From positions 1 through 26,936 of the IMG/VR virus record IMGVR_UViG_3300025300_000084: 26,936 nucleotides of DNA; one strand, 5' to 3'. Below, in pieces: positions 15,785 to 22,823 of the stretch. A program made the position numbers and the translations under genes. Source of the DNA: a virus. The first letter of the stretch is position 1. Each line of letters starts with the position of its first letter. Below the pieces are notes generated by a model. It was not told where the DNA came from, ran no database searches, and saw only the letters and a list, made by a program, of their open reading frames with translations.

Positions 15785-16728
15785 ATCCCTTACCTGCCAA
15801 GGTATATTATGACTTTACCCTGCGTGGATTAAAGGTAGTTACCACCTATTACCTCTATTTGGGCACCCTTCTAGGCCTGAATCTCAAACTAGATGCTGAT
15901 GATAATGATTTAGATAGATGGATCGGCTTGATAATTGCCCTTCCAGTGGCCTCAGTTGCCTTCTACGGGCTGTTGACAGGTCCAGAGGCAGTTTGGGTAG
16001 GGTTAGCCATGTTTGGTGGCTGTGCGGCGTGGCCACATGCATTTATTGATTTACGTGAACGATGCAGGGATGGCAGAGCCTACATGTTACCTGCAGGATT
16101 GTGCATTATTGCTGGTTGGATTGGTGGGACAGCAGCTTGGTGGCTTTTGATAATTCTGTGGATGGCTTGGTCTACACAACGGGCATTCTGGTACAGGGAT
16201 GGTCTGTTGTTCTGGCAGAAGGCCTTGGAAGGTAGCCCCAATAAAGGTCAGTCATTGCTGGGGGTTACAGTCTACAAACGTATGAAATTTGGGGATGTGC
16301 CGGAGTTGGAACCTGAACTTCTTCATATCATAGACACAGTAACAGATATTGAACGTGAGGTGGCTGCTGCTAATCTGTCTAAGCTGTACATTGCCAGGAA
16401 GGATCTAGACAAAGCTATTGCCATTGCCAGCCGGGGATTAGAGCGATTCCCATATAATGACAGTTGTCGTCACAGTCGTGCCCTGGCTTATATGCATGCA
16501 GGCTTGAATAATGAGGCTATAGCAGACTTTAACGTGGCCATGTCACATAAGAGTTACAAAAACTCCCACCCTACTAGAGTTTGCAGGGCTGTCTGCTATC
16601 ACAATATAGGGCAGATTGACATGTTCAACAGTGAGATGGTTTATGTTATTCAACAGACTTCATTGGAATGGGCTGCGGCTGCTCTGCCTGCTCATATGAG
16701 GCATTTAATTGCTCCTGCTCATACTTGA
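15766..16728 (+). CDS. GT-C glycosyltransferase, C-terminal half with TPR domain
   Basis: A 320-aa product overlapping the previous gene by 19 bases in another frame. Residues ~20-40 (KVVTTYYLYLGTLLGLNL) correspond to the loop-helix that follows the HPxH segment in TMTC-like enzymes. Several membrane helices follow to about residue 145, then 'WYRDGLLFWQKALEGSPNKGQS' in short pieces, then TPR-like helices (AAANLSKLYIARKDLDKAI, ALAYMHAGLNNEAIADFN, RAVCYHNIGQIDMFNSEM). TPRs in this family bind acceptor proteins. A phage could use such an enzyme to glycosylate host surface or virion proteins. The last 83 bases overlap the oppositely oriented XRE gene. Confidence 0.6.
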   Translation: MAQHILNPLPAKVYYDFTLRGLKVVTTYYLYLGTLLGLNLKLDADDNDLDRWIGLIIALPVASVAFYGLLTGPEAVWVGLAMFGGCAAWPHAFIDLRERCRDGRAYMLPAGLCIIAGWIGGTAAWWLLIILWMAWSTQRAFWYRDGLLFWQKALEGSPNKGQSLLGVTVYKRMKFGDVPELEPELLHIIDTVTDIEREVAAANLSKLYIARKDLDKAIAIASRGLERFPYNDSCRHSRALAYMHAGLNNEAIADFNVAMSHKSYKNSHPTRVCRAVCYHNIGQIDMFNSEMVYVIQQTSLEWAAAALPAHMRHLIAPAHT

Positions 16729-17011
16729 TACTCAACTCCTCAGCCTTCAACTTCAGTTCCAATTTTATTTGGTCATCTTCCATCATAGCCAGATGAAGTA
16801 TGAATAGTTCTAGATCCCCCATTTCACTTTTCATGGGCTTGAGAATGGCAATCAATTTTGTGTACTCTTCTGATGTGGGCTGAAGTTTACCACTCTCAAT
16901 ACGGCAAAGACGGTAGCTTGGTATTCCAATTCTCTTTGCCACGTCACGTTGAGATAGATCTTGAGAAATTCTGGATAATTTTAATTGTTTGCCTAAAGTG
17001 TTTGATTTCAT
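16646..17011 (-). CDS. XRE-family (Cro/CI-like) helix-turn-helix regulator
   Basis: The 121-aa protein starts with a complete XRE helix-turn-helix: LKLSRISQDLSQRDVAKRIG, then PSYRLCRIESGKLQPTSEEYTKLIAIL. The second half (residues ~65-121) is a Glu/Lys/Gln-rich helix suited to dimerisation. It is the last gene of the minus-strand unit, 35 bases after the polymerase stop, with GGAGG ten bases and AAGGA directly before the ATG. Its 3' end runs 83 bases into the 3' end of the glycosyltransferase gene on the other strand. It may repress early or late promoters. Confidence 0.8.
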   Translation of the reverse strand: MKSNTLGKQLKLSRISQDLSQRDVAKRIGIPSYRLCRIESGKLQPTSEEYTKLIAILKPMKSEMGDLELFILHLAMMEDDQIKLELKLKAEELSIKYEQEQLNASYEQAEQPQPIPMKSVE

Positions 17012-17046
17012 TCCTTAAACGCCTCCAGAGTAGCACTTAATTCTTG

Positions 17047-19632
17047 TCATGCCATCTCTCCCCAATTAACCCCTTGTTTAACAGACGTTTTAAATATTTT
17101 ACCCCCCTGCTCAACTACTGGAAATTCCATTGCCTGCCTCAAGTAAATTGAAACAGCTGCTGCATCCTGATCATCCTTGGCTCTGGCTATAAGCTCATCA
17201 TGGACTGTCAGGAATAACTGCCCCTGATCCAGCAGGTATTTGGCATCGTTAGAACCCATAGCTCGACGCATGATGATAGCTGCTGAACTTTGCTGTTGAT
17301 TGGCCAGAACCTTTTTAGCATCCTCAGCCCGAACCCATACCCACTTACCACCACGTTTGATTGGCTTCTTGACATACCAGAACCATCTCACATAGCCAAA
17401 GTCATTAACTAGATGGGCTTCTCTATGTGCTCTGTCTACAAGGTTATCCTGCCATTTCTTGATTTTAGGGAATAGATCAAAGTACATCCTGGCAGCGCGA
17501 AGGGCATCTTTTCTAGCTGGAAATACCTCTGGGTAATTGACCTGCATGAGATGAGCAGTCATTCCGTTATTCAGACCATTAACTGTTCGTTTGGCGGCGG
17601 CATAAGTGGATGTATGACCCCCCGGTACACGTTTAGCTTTCGTCCTGATTTTAGCTTCACGTATAAGCTCGTCCAACTGACTGTCTGAGGTGGGTATATC
17701 TGGCTGTTCACCCAGGAAATACAATCCCAGGTATGCGTGAATTCCTCTCTCTGCCAAACGTATATAGTCGCTGTCTCCTGCATAATGACCTACTTGAATT
17801 GGCTCTGCCCCGTTGTAGTCTCTGGACACCAGCCATTTGTAACCAGCACCGGGGATCACCATTTGCCTGATACGCTGGTACTCCTCAGTTCTACCAGGCA
17901 GATTGTGGACATTAGGTCTTTTAGCACTGAACCTGAACGTGGCTGGGTTATTGGTAAAGGTTGTGTGGATCAGCCCATCAGATTGAGGCTTCCACCCTGT
18001 TAAATGGCCTATCTTAGACTGTAGTTTCTTGGACTCTACAGCCATGATCAAAACAGGATCACTGGTCTTCTTAGCCAGACGTTCTATCTGATCACCCTCA
18101 GCAGATGGAGTACCAGTTCGTTTGTGTTTGGGCACAGCAGATTGACCATGCTTAAATTCAATATATTTCAACAACTGCTGATGACTGTTGAGGTTAAAAT
18201 CTACAATCTTGGCCCATCTGGTAAACTCTTTAACCAGCTGCTTACCCTCCTCTAACACCATATCCTCAATCTTTACCTGCCTCATTCCTGTGACATCTGC
18301 CGGAGTATTCTTATAACCCCTTTTGGGATGGATATTCTTTAGGGTGTTGGGTACTAGATCTTGTACCTCACTGACAATAATGGCTTGCCTGCCTTCAATA
18401 ATTTCAATTTGAGTAAGCCTGTCCTTGTTGTCTATGGCTATGCCATTAGCAGACATCTGCCTGGTTCTATGGTTGATCTCTACAATATCCTTTTGGAATG
18501 TATCCCACCTGCCTGCAGCTTTTATCTTGACCTGAATAGCCTGCCAGATCTGTAAGAGGCTGTCACTGTCTACGCAGGAATAGAAAGGTTCCTCTACTCC
18601 CTTGAGATGTTTCCATGGCTTTATTTTGGTGAAAAATGGACTGACAAAGCCTAGCTTCTTTGGTAAGTCAGGATATAAAAAATGCCACCCTTCCTGGGCG
18701 TCAACTGTATTGTTGCAGGCAGCATTTTCTGCTTCCAGTCTGGGAATATCAAATCTATCCCCATTCCAAAAAACAAGACTGCCAGCTGCAGCAAGCATTT
18801 TCCTAGCCACATCCACATATTGTCCCTCCCATGGCATCGTTATTGCATGGCCAGCGCGATAACTAAAACTGATCCTTTCAATCTTCATGGGCAGTTCATC
18901 TACCTTATCCTCAGTAGCATCCTCGTCAGCTGGTTGACGTGGGGTTTCAATGTCACTGGCCAAGGTAGTAGTGGGATCGTTTGCTAATGCCTGCAGGTAG
19001 TCTCTGAGGTATTCCTGAGCAACTGTGGCTGATGGTTGGAGGATGTAGTCTGTGGGTTCTGAGTCAAACAGCTTTTCATGGCCATCCCACTCTCGAACCT
19101 CACAAGCCTTCTCAATATCAAACCTGCCTACCTGGATCATCTCAAAATTGCCACGCATCAAATGTGCAGGATGAAAGGTCGGCACTATCCACTTGTTCAA
19201 TCTATGATGTCGATGCACAGTGCCATGGAAATTGGCTATGCCCTTTTGCCCCAGCAGGTAATACAAAGCCACGTTACCCATGGGCACAATGACTTTGATC
19301 TGTGGGTTATCTGCCAGGGTCTGCTCAAAGTAGGGCCTGCAATGCTCAATAGCATCCTCCTGCCATGGAGCACCCTCAAGCCAGTCTCTGGGGGGCCTGC
19401 AATTGACTACATTGGCCACCAGGAAGTCATCCCTATCCAACCCCAGCCTGTGGAGTAGAACGCCCAGCATGATACCTGCAGGGCCTACAAATGGCCTTCC
19501 TTGTTTAGCCTCTGCAGTTCCCAGAGCTTCCCCCAGCAACATGACTCCATTCTTGCCCGTACCTGTGGGCAGGGCAAAGCCATCACCCTTGTTGTAGAGA
19601 TCACATGCTGGGGGGCACCCTGGTCCTGCCAT
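17047..19632 (-). CDS. Uracil-DNA glycosylase / family A DNA polymerase fusion
   Basis: The 861-aa protein joins three domains. Residues 1-~180 are a family 4/5-like uracil-DNA glycosylase: GEALG...GRPFVGPAG (34-53), NVVNCRPP (74-81), FHPAHLMRG (153-161), and Fe-S ligand candidates C6, C10, C78 and C98. Residues ~215-370 are a 3'-5' proofreading exonuclease: SDIET (226-230), NGDRFD (290-295), YSCVD (351-355). Residues ~380-861 are a pol I-type polymerase: motif A D605-Y-N-G-A-E610, motif B around K681, motif C VHDE (810-813). Motif B is divergent: aligned on K681, the positions of E. coli F762 and Y766 are Asn685 and Asn689, and R754 aligns with Tyr677. No 5'-nuclease domain is present. Replicates phage DNA while probably removing or sensing uracil. 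Confidence 0.92.
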   Translation of the reverse strand: MAGPGCPPACDLYNKGDGFALPTGTGKNGVMLLGEALGTAEAKQGRPFVGPAGIMLGVLLHRLGLDRDDFLVANVVNCRPPRDWLEGAPWQEDAIEHCRPYFEQTLADNPQIKVIVPMGNVALYYLLGQKGIANFHGTVHRHHRLNKWIVPTFHPAHLMRGNFEMIQVGRFDIEKACEVREWDGHEKLFDSEPTDYILQPSATVAQEYLRDYLQALANDPTTTLASDIETPRQPADEDATEDKVDELPMKIERISFSYRAGHAITMPWEGQYVDVARKMLAAAGSLVFWNGDRFDIPRLEAENAACNNTVDAQEGWHFLYPDLPKKLGFVSPFFTKIKPWKHLKGVEEPFYSCVDSDSLLQIWQAIQVKIKAAGRWDTFQKDIVEINHRTRQMSANGIAIDNKDRLTQIEIIEGRQAIIVSEVQDLVPNTLKNIHPKRGYKNTPADVTGMRQVKIEDMVLEEGKQLVKEFTRWAKIVDFNLNSHQQLLKYIEFKHGQSAVPKHKRTGTPSAEGDQIERLAKKTSDPVLIMAVESKKLQSKIGHLTGWKPQSDGLIHTTFTNNPATFRFSAKRPNVHNLPGRTEEYQRIRQMVIPGAGYKWLVSRDYNGAEPIQVGHYAGDSDYIRLAERGIHAYLGLYFLGEQPDIPTSDSQLDELIREAKIRTKAKRVPGGHTSTYAAAKRTVNGLNNGMTAHLMQVNYPEVFPARKDALRAARMYFDLFPKIKKWQDNLVDRAHREAHLVNDFGYVRWFWYVKKPIKRGGKWVWVRAEDAKKVLANQQQSSAAIIMRRAMGSNDAKYLLDQGQLFLTVHDELIARAKDDQDAAAVSIYLRQAMEFPVVEQGGKIFKTSVKQGVNWGEMA

Positions 19633-19672
19633 TAGCTATTCTCTTTCAAGTTATTGACCACACAGAGGTGAA

Positions 19673-19686
19673 TATTTTTATTGACA
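19673..19686 (-). repeat. 14-nt repeat, copy 1 (before the polymerase gene)
   Basis: On the minus strand this reads TGTCAATAAAAATA and is identical to bases 21341-21354, which lie directly before queE. Here it sits about 40 bases before the polymerase start in the 61-base gap after queD. Two identical copies in leader positions of the same operon suggest a shared regulatory or processing site, though A/T-rich words of this length can recur by chance. Confidence 0.35.
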
Positions 19687-19693
19687 TGGTTTT

Positions 19694-20053
19694 TCATTGA
19701 ACCTTTGCCCATTTGTTATGCCCTTCATGCACAGTAACCATGTTTACTATTGGTATCTCTTGTTTAAATTCTGCATACAACATAGTTGCTATATTTTCTA
19801 CAGTTGGTGTTGTAAGGAATAGATTTAAATCCTTATGGTCATACTTGTCTAACACCACTCTGAGCTTCTCCTTAATCAACCCAAAATCCATAACCATTCC
19901 TTGCTCATAGTGAAGCTGATCTGGAACCAGTTTCAGTTCATCTTTCAATTCAATATCTATCTGGTAGGTATGGCCATGCACTCCGCCACATTTAGGATGT
20001 CCTGGCAGGTGGTGAGCACAATCCATATATAATGTAATGCCTATAGTGATCAT
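19694..20053 (-). CDS. queD: 6-carboxytetrahydropterin synthase (QueD)
   Basis: A 119-aa protein with the full QueD active site. Zinc ligands are H14 (CAHHLPGH), H26 and H28 (VHGHTY); the catalytic Cys is C22; MDFG, DHKDLN and PTVENIA follow in the usual order; and the substrate-anchoring Glu is in TVHEG near the end. The enzyme converts dihydroneopterin triphosphate to 6-carboxy-tetrahydropterin, the first dedicated step to 7-deazaguanines. Length is normal for the family. It lies four bases after the transglycosylase stop in the minus-strand operon, so the pterin product feeds QueE, encoded two genes upstream. GTP cyclohydrolase is not in the window and is presumably host-supplied. Confidence 0.9.
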   Translation of the reverse strand: MITIGITLYMDCAHHLPGHPKCGGVHGHTYQIDIELKDELKLVPDQLHYEQGMVMDFGLIKEKLRVVLDKYDHKDLNLFLTTPTVENIATMLYAEFKQEIPIVNMVTVHEGHNKWAKVQ

Positions 20054-20057
20054 TCCC

Positions 20058-20777
20058 TCAACCCCATAATTTTAGTTGTTTACCCGCATTTGACTGCATT
20101 TCCCAAGTTGGTAAGCATTGCTGCATATCCCACCTGTTTGCCATATCTACAGCCGACCTGCCGTACTTTTCCCTGACTTCGTTGTGATGTCTAGCAATGT
20201 CTGAGGAGTCTACAGAAGCAAACGGAAATAGCATCTTGACTGTTTGCATCCCGCGCAACATATGAATAGGAACAGCCAGATCCAGCCTACTTTGCAGTAC
20301 ATCAAAGGCTTCGGAAACGCGCTCCATCCAGTCCTCAGCACCTACTTGGCTATACTTACCACTAGAACCAAAGCAAATGCGGTCGTACCCAATATACAGG
20401 CGCAACAACCTGTCGAAGCTTTCATGCAAGTGCCATACCGGTGCAGCTTGACGCAGATGGCCAATACGGGCATACCACTCACAGAGCAGATAATCATTTT
20501 CTTTTTCAGTACCATCAATCACATCAGGTATGACTGCCCAGGTAGTTACATATCGACACCAATAATCAACCCAGTCATAATAAGGTTGCCAATCTTGGAC
20601 AGGCTTATTCAGTTTCCAAGCACTAAATGCTCCATTGTCTAACATTACAGACTGACCAATTTGGTGGGCTATTTTTACTTGGCAAGGGCGGTGAAAACTA
20701 ACACAAAAATTTCTCCCAACCAGTGTTTCCAATACATTGTTGGGTGTAATTGGAGTGCCGTGATAGTGAATTGTCAT
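20058..20777 (-). CDS. dpdA: DpdA-like 7-deazaguanine DNA transglycosylase
   Basis: This 239-aa protein resembles the tRNA-guanine transglycosylase relatives that insert 7-deazaguanine bases into phage DNA. Key features are LDNGAFSAW (46-54, with D47), IPDVIDG (83-89), CFGSSGKYS (135-143), HMLRGMQ (172-178) and FASVDSSD (186-193), where the Asp of SVDSS matches the nucleophile position. The Cys-rich zinc site of tRNA enzymes is absent. ATG 20777 is chosen because it overlaps the queE stop as ATGA and has GGGGAG four bases upstream; a start 12 bases earlier has no such support. Placement between queE and queD makes DNA-base exchange by far the likeliest role. Confidence 0.85.
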   Translation of the reverse strand: MTIHYHGTPITPNNVLETLVGRNFCVSFHRPCQVKIAHQIGQSVMLDNGAFSAWKLNKPVQDWQPYYDWVDYWCRYVTTWAVIPDVIDGTEKENDYLLCEWYARIGHLRQAAPVWHLHESFDRLLRLYIGYDRICFGSSGKYSQVGAEDWMERVSEAFDVLQSRLDLAVPIHMLRGMQTVKMLFPFASVDSSDIARHHNEVREKYGRSAVDMANRWDMQQCLPTWEMQSNAGKQLKLWG

Positions 20778-21340
20778 AGCACTCCCCATTGTTTATGCTG
20801 TTGAGTGCTGAGATGCCACTTGGGGTACTTCATATAAAAGTCTATAGATGCCTGCAGGTTGTGTTTGTAATTCTTGTCCATAACTGGCTGAATGGACCAC
20901 CATTTGAAGTTGAGGTGAGTATAGGCATGAGGGTCAAACGCAGGATATAGCACTTTTATTTCATCCCCTGTCATTACAACTAACTTTTTTGTCTTTGGGC
21001 TGACGCAAATCCAGTCCAAATTGTGTGGTAATGGATGCCCTCCATGTGTCTCTATATGTGTTGTTAGGCCAACTTCTTGCAGAAGTTGGATCAGGCTTAC
21101 ATTTACCTGCAATGCAGGTTCTCCGCCAGTTAATACAACATGAGTGCAGTTACTGGTATTGGCTTCTTGAATGTCATGTACAAGTTGATTTCCTGAATAT
21201 GTCTTACCTCCCTCAAAATCAGTGTCGCAGAATCCACACTCTAGATCGCAGCCAGCAAACCTACAAAATACAGCTGGTGTTCCAGCCCAATATCCCTCCC
21301 CTTGAATTGTGTAAAAAATGGACTTGATCTTGTACATCAT
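20774..21340 (-). CDS. queE: 7-carboxy-7-deazaguanine synthase (QueE), radical SAM
   Basis: A 188-aa radical SAM enzyme. FYTIQGEG (9-16) and the CX3CX2C cluster C31-C35-C38 (CDLECGFCDTDF) bind the 4Fe-4S cluster and SAM; LTGGEP (70-75) and the VSPK motif are also present. It converts 6-carboxy-tetrahydropterin to 7-carboxy-7-deazaguanine (CDG). An in-frame TTG further upstream would add 17 Cys-containing residues, but homologues start near MYKIKSIFYTIQGEG, so ATG 21340 (or 21337) is preferred; neither has a good ribosome site. Its end overlaps dpdA by four bases. With no queC visible downstream, CDG may be the end product. Confidence 0.92.
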   Translation of the reverse strand: MMYKIKSIFYTIQGEGYWAGTPAVFCRFAGCDLECGFCDTDFEGGKTYSGNQLVHDIQEANTSNCTHVVLTGGEPALQVNVSLIQLLQEVGLTTHIETHGGHPLPHNLDWICVSPKTKKLVVMTGDEIKVLYPAFDPHAYTHLNFKWWSIQPVMDKNYKHNLQASIDFYMKYPKWHLSTQQHKQWGVL

Positions 21341-21354
21341 TATTTTTATTGACA
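21341..21354 (-). repeat. 14-nt repeat, copy 2 (directly before queE)
   Basis: Identical to bases 19673-19686; the minus strand reads TGTCAATAAAAATA and abuts the queE start codon, in the place where a ribosome site is expected but not found. It lies in the 85-base gap between the zinc/winged-helix gene and queE. A site for translational or transcriptional control is possible. Confidence 0.35.
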
Positions 21355-21425
21355 GGCTCAGAAGACAATAACCACAGTCAGCACAAACCAACCAATGGCC
21401 AACGCAAGCCCGAAGGCTATGTCAC

Positions 21426-21830
21426 CTACCCACTCTGGGATTTCGATGAGCATTTTCTCTCCAACTCTCTAATTCGACGTAATACCCACTCAGGGTCTAT
21501 AACCACCTTTGTAGGCTCTGAACCACGGTCTGTTCGTATCAGTGGTACACCTGCTGCTTCCAGGGCCAACAAGGATCTGTATATTGTCCTGCGGGATACC
21601 TCATACCTTTGCTGCAGTGTTGTTGTCGTTTGGTATCTTGACGCAATCAACAACAGGAGCATGTCCACGTTTCTGATGGTTGAGCGGTTTCTATAGAAGT
21701 TGTCATCAGCACAGGATTTACAGTGGCTGTGGAAGCCATAGCGCATCCACTTGGATCTATAGAAATATTCACTGGTCAGTGGTTTCTCCACCTGACATCT
21801 ACAACAACAAGTAGTGGCTGGTATTACCAA
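21426..21830 (-). CDS. Zinc-finger / winged helix-turn-helix protein
   Basis: A 134-aa two-domain protein. Residues 8-45 form a zinc ribbon, with CxxC (C9/C12, within a run of cysteines) and HCKSC (C37/C40), of the type often fused to phage HNH or regulatory proteins. Residues ~55-105 resemble an HTH_11-like winged helix: LLLLIASRYQ, TTTLQQRYEV, SRRTIYRSLLALEAAGVPL, and a wing IRTDRGSEP. The C-terminus is basic. The TTG start lies one base after the preceding stop, with GGAG nine bases upstream. It is probably a transcription factor; its place directly before queE suggests it controls the DNA-modification genes, but no target site is shown. Confidence 0.65.
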   Translation of the reverse strand: MVIPATTCCCRCQVEKPLTSEYFYRSKWMRYGFHSHCKSCADDNFYRNRSTIRNVDMLLLLIASRYQTTTTLQQRYEVSRRTIYRSLLALEAAGVPLIRTDRGSEPTKVVIDPEWVLRRIRELERKCSSKSQSG

Positions 21831-21831
21831 T

Positions 21832-22476
21832 CTAGTTCACTCCAGTGGTTACCTTTGATGTATAAGGCACCCCACCTAGCAGTTGCTTCAGATCACCTTT
21901 GGCCAGATGGCTAAAGTCAGTCTGGGGGGTGATGTAGGGCTTCACGAACTGCATTAGAATGGCTGGTCTGGGGATCTTCGAGTGATTGATTGAACTGGTG
22001 TGTAAGATGTCTGGTCGGCTTATTAGAACGTCACCGCATCTTGATTGTGAATCAGGGACATCCTGTATCAGCGTACAACCACTTGGATTGGCAGAATCAA
22101 CCAGCGGGACAATGACTTGAATAGCCAGGGATTCAGTCAAACCACACTTCAAACCATAAGCCTCAATGTTATAGGGATAATCAATATGCCAATCCATCTC
22201 AAAACATGGGTCTGGATAGATTGTATTTGATTCAAATGCAGACAGGATAAAACCAGATCCAAGCATTTCTCTTGAGGCATCCAAAATTGCTGGATTTAAA
22301 AGCAGCTCGGTAAAGCAATCCTTAGTGCCAAGCAAATCAAAGATTCGCTGATCCGTAAAGCAGGCAGTAGAATGCCGCTCATCTGCACGATACTGCCGAT
22401 TACGCTCCATGACGTAATAGTGCAATGTAGACACCAGTTCGAGTGGGATTACGCCTTCAAGGATTGTCATTTGCAT
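21832..22476 (-). CDS. Phytanoyl-CoA dioxygenase-like Fe(II)/2-oxoglutarate oxygenase
   Basis: The 214-aa protein has the facial triad of the PhyH family: H97 and D99 in MDWHIDYP, H159 in DILHTSS, and R170 (KIPRPA) as the likely 2-oxoglutarate salt-bridge residue. Length is near the family norm. These enzymes hydroxylate small molecules, and related 2OG oxygenases (TET/JBP) act on bases in DNA. It is in the same operon as queE, dpdA and queD, so a role in tailoring the modified base or its precursor is plausible; modification of a host metabolite is the alternative. ATG 22476 overlaps the previous gene by 20 bases. Confidence 0.8.
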   Translation of the reverse strand: MQMTILEGVIPLELVSTLHYYVMERNRQYRADERHSTACFTDQRIFDLLGTKDCFTELLLNPAILDASREMLGSGFILSAFESNTIYPDPCFEMDWHIDYPYNIEAYGLKCGLTESLAIQVIVPLVDSANPSGCTLIQDVPDSQSRCGDVLISRPDILHTSSINHSKIPRPAILMQFVKPYITPQTDFSHLAKGDLKQLLGGVPYTSKVTTGVN

Positions 22477-22657
22477 TCACGTGCTTAAATGCATCCTTCA
22501 GTGCCTTGCAGTGGTTGGTGTTGCTTCTGGTGACACATTGTTCAGGCTTCCTAAATGATACAAATGACACAGACCAAACACCATGCCAGAAGCTGCTTCC
22601 GAACTGCCATTTGTGTTCCAGGCACCATCGCTCAATATCGGCGTACAGCCTACTCAT
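22457..22657 (-). CDS. Small hypothetical protein
   Basis: A 66-aa protein of the pattern 'IERWCLEHKW...FGSSFWHGVWSVSF...KALKDAFKHV', with aromatic-rich strands and a C-terminal helix that looks like a small alpha/beta fold seen in many phage early regions. The ATG overlaps the stop of the preceding ORF by eight bases and the end overlaps the oxygenase start by 20 bases, which supports it as a real member of the operon. Function unknown. Confidence 0.6.
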   Translation of the reverse strand: MSRLYADIERWCLEHKWQFGSSFWHGVWSVSFVSFRKPEQCVTRSNTNHCKALKDAFKHVNANDNP

Positions 22658-22799
22658 TCTTAGGAGGAACCGATACTCTGGTATTCATTCTGTCCTTAAC
22701 AATGTTCTTGAGAATTTTGAGCATCAGACTGACTTCAGATAATGGCGCACTGTGAAACCAGTCGAGGATTCTACTTTCCAGATCTTTAGCTCTAGGCAT
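22650..22799 (-). CDS. 49-residue hypothetical protein
   Basis: ATG 22799 has AGGAG seven bases upstream and is preferred to an ATG at 22865 that would run through a structured RNA element. The product is a charged two-helix protein (AKDLESRILDWFHSAPLSE and VSLMLKILKNIVKDRM). Its end overlaps the next start by eight bases. It is the first gene after the three-way-junction element, so it, or the whole downstream modification operon, may be what that element controls. No family is recognised. Confidence 0.6.
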   Translation of the reverse strand: MPRAKDLESRILDWFHSAPLSEVSLMLKILKNIVKDRMNTRVSVPPKNE

Positions 22800-22823
22800 T
22801 TGTTTACTCCTGAGAAAGGGGGT

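Noticed and set aside
21341-21391. Longer QueE starting at an upstream TTG with a CADCGYC segment
   Set aside because: The extra 17 residues fall outside the usual QueE start, and the tandem ATGs at 21340 and 21337 fit the family better.
22443-22742. Plus-strand frame of 99 codons opposite two small minus-strand ORFs
   Set aside because: The minus-strand ORFs have coupled starts and stops within the operon; the plus-strand frame has no ribosome site and an implausible composition.
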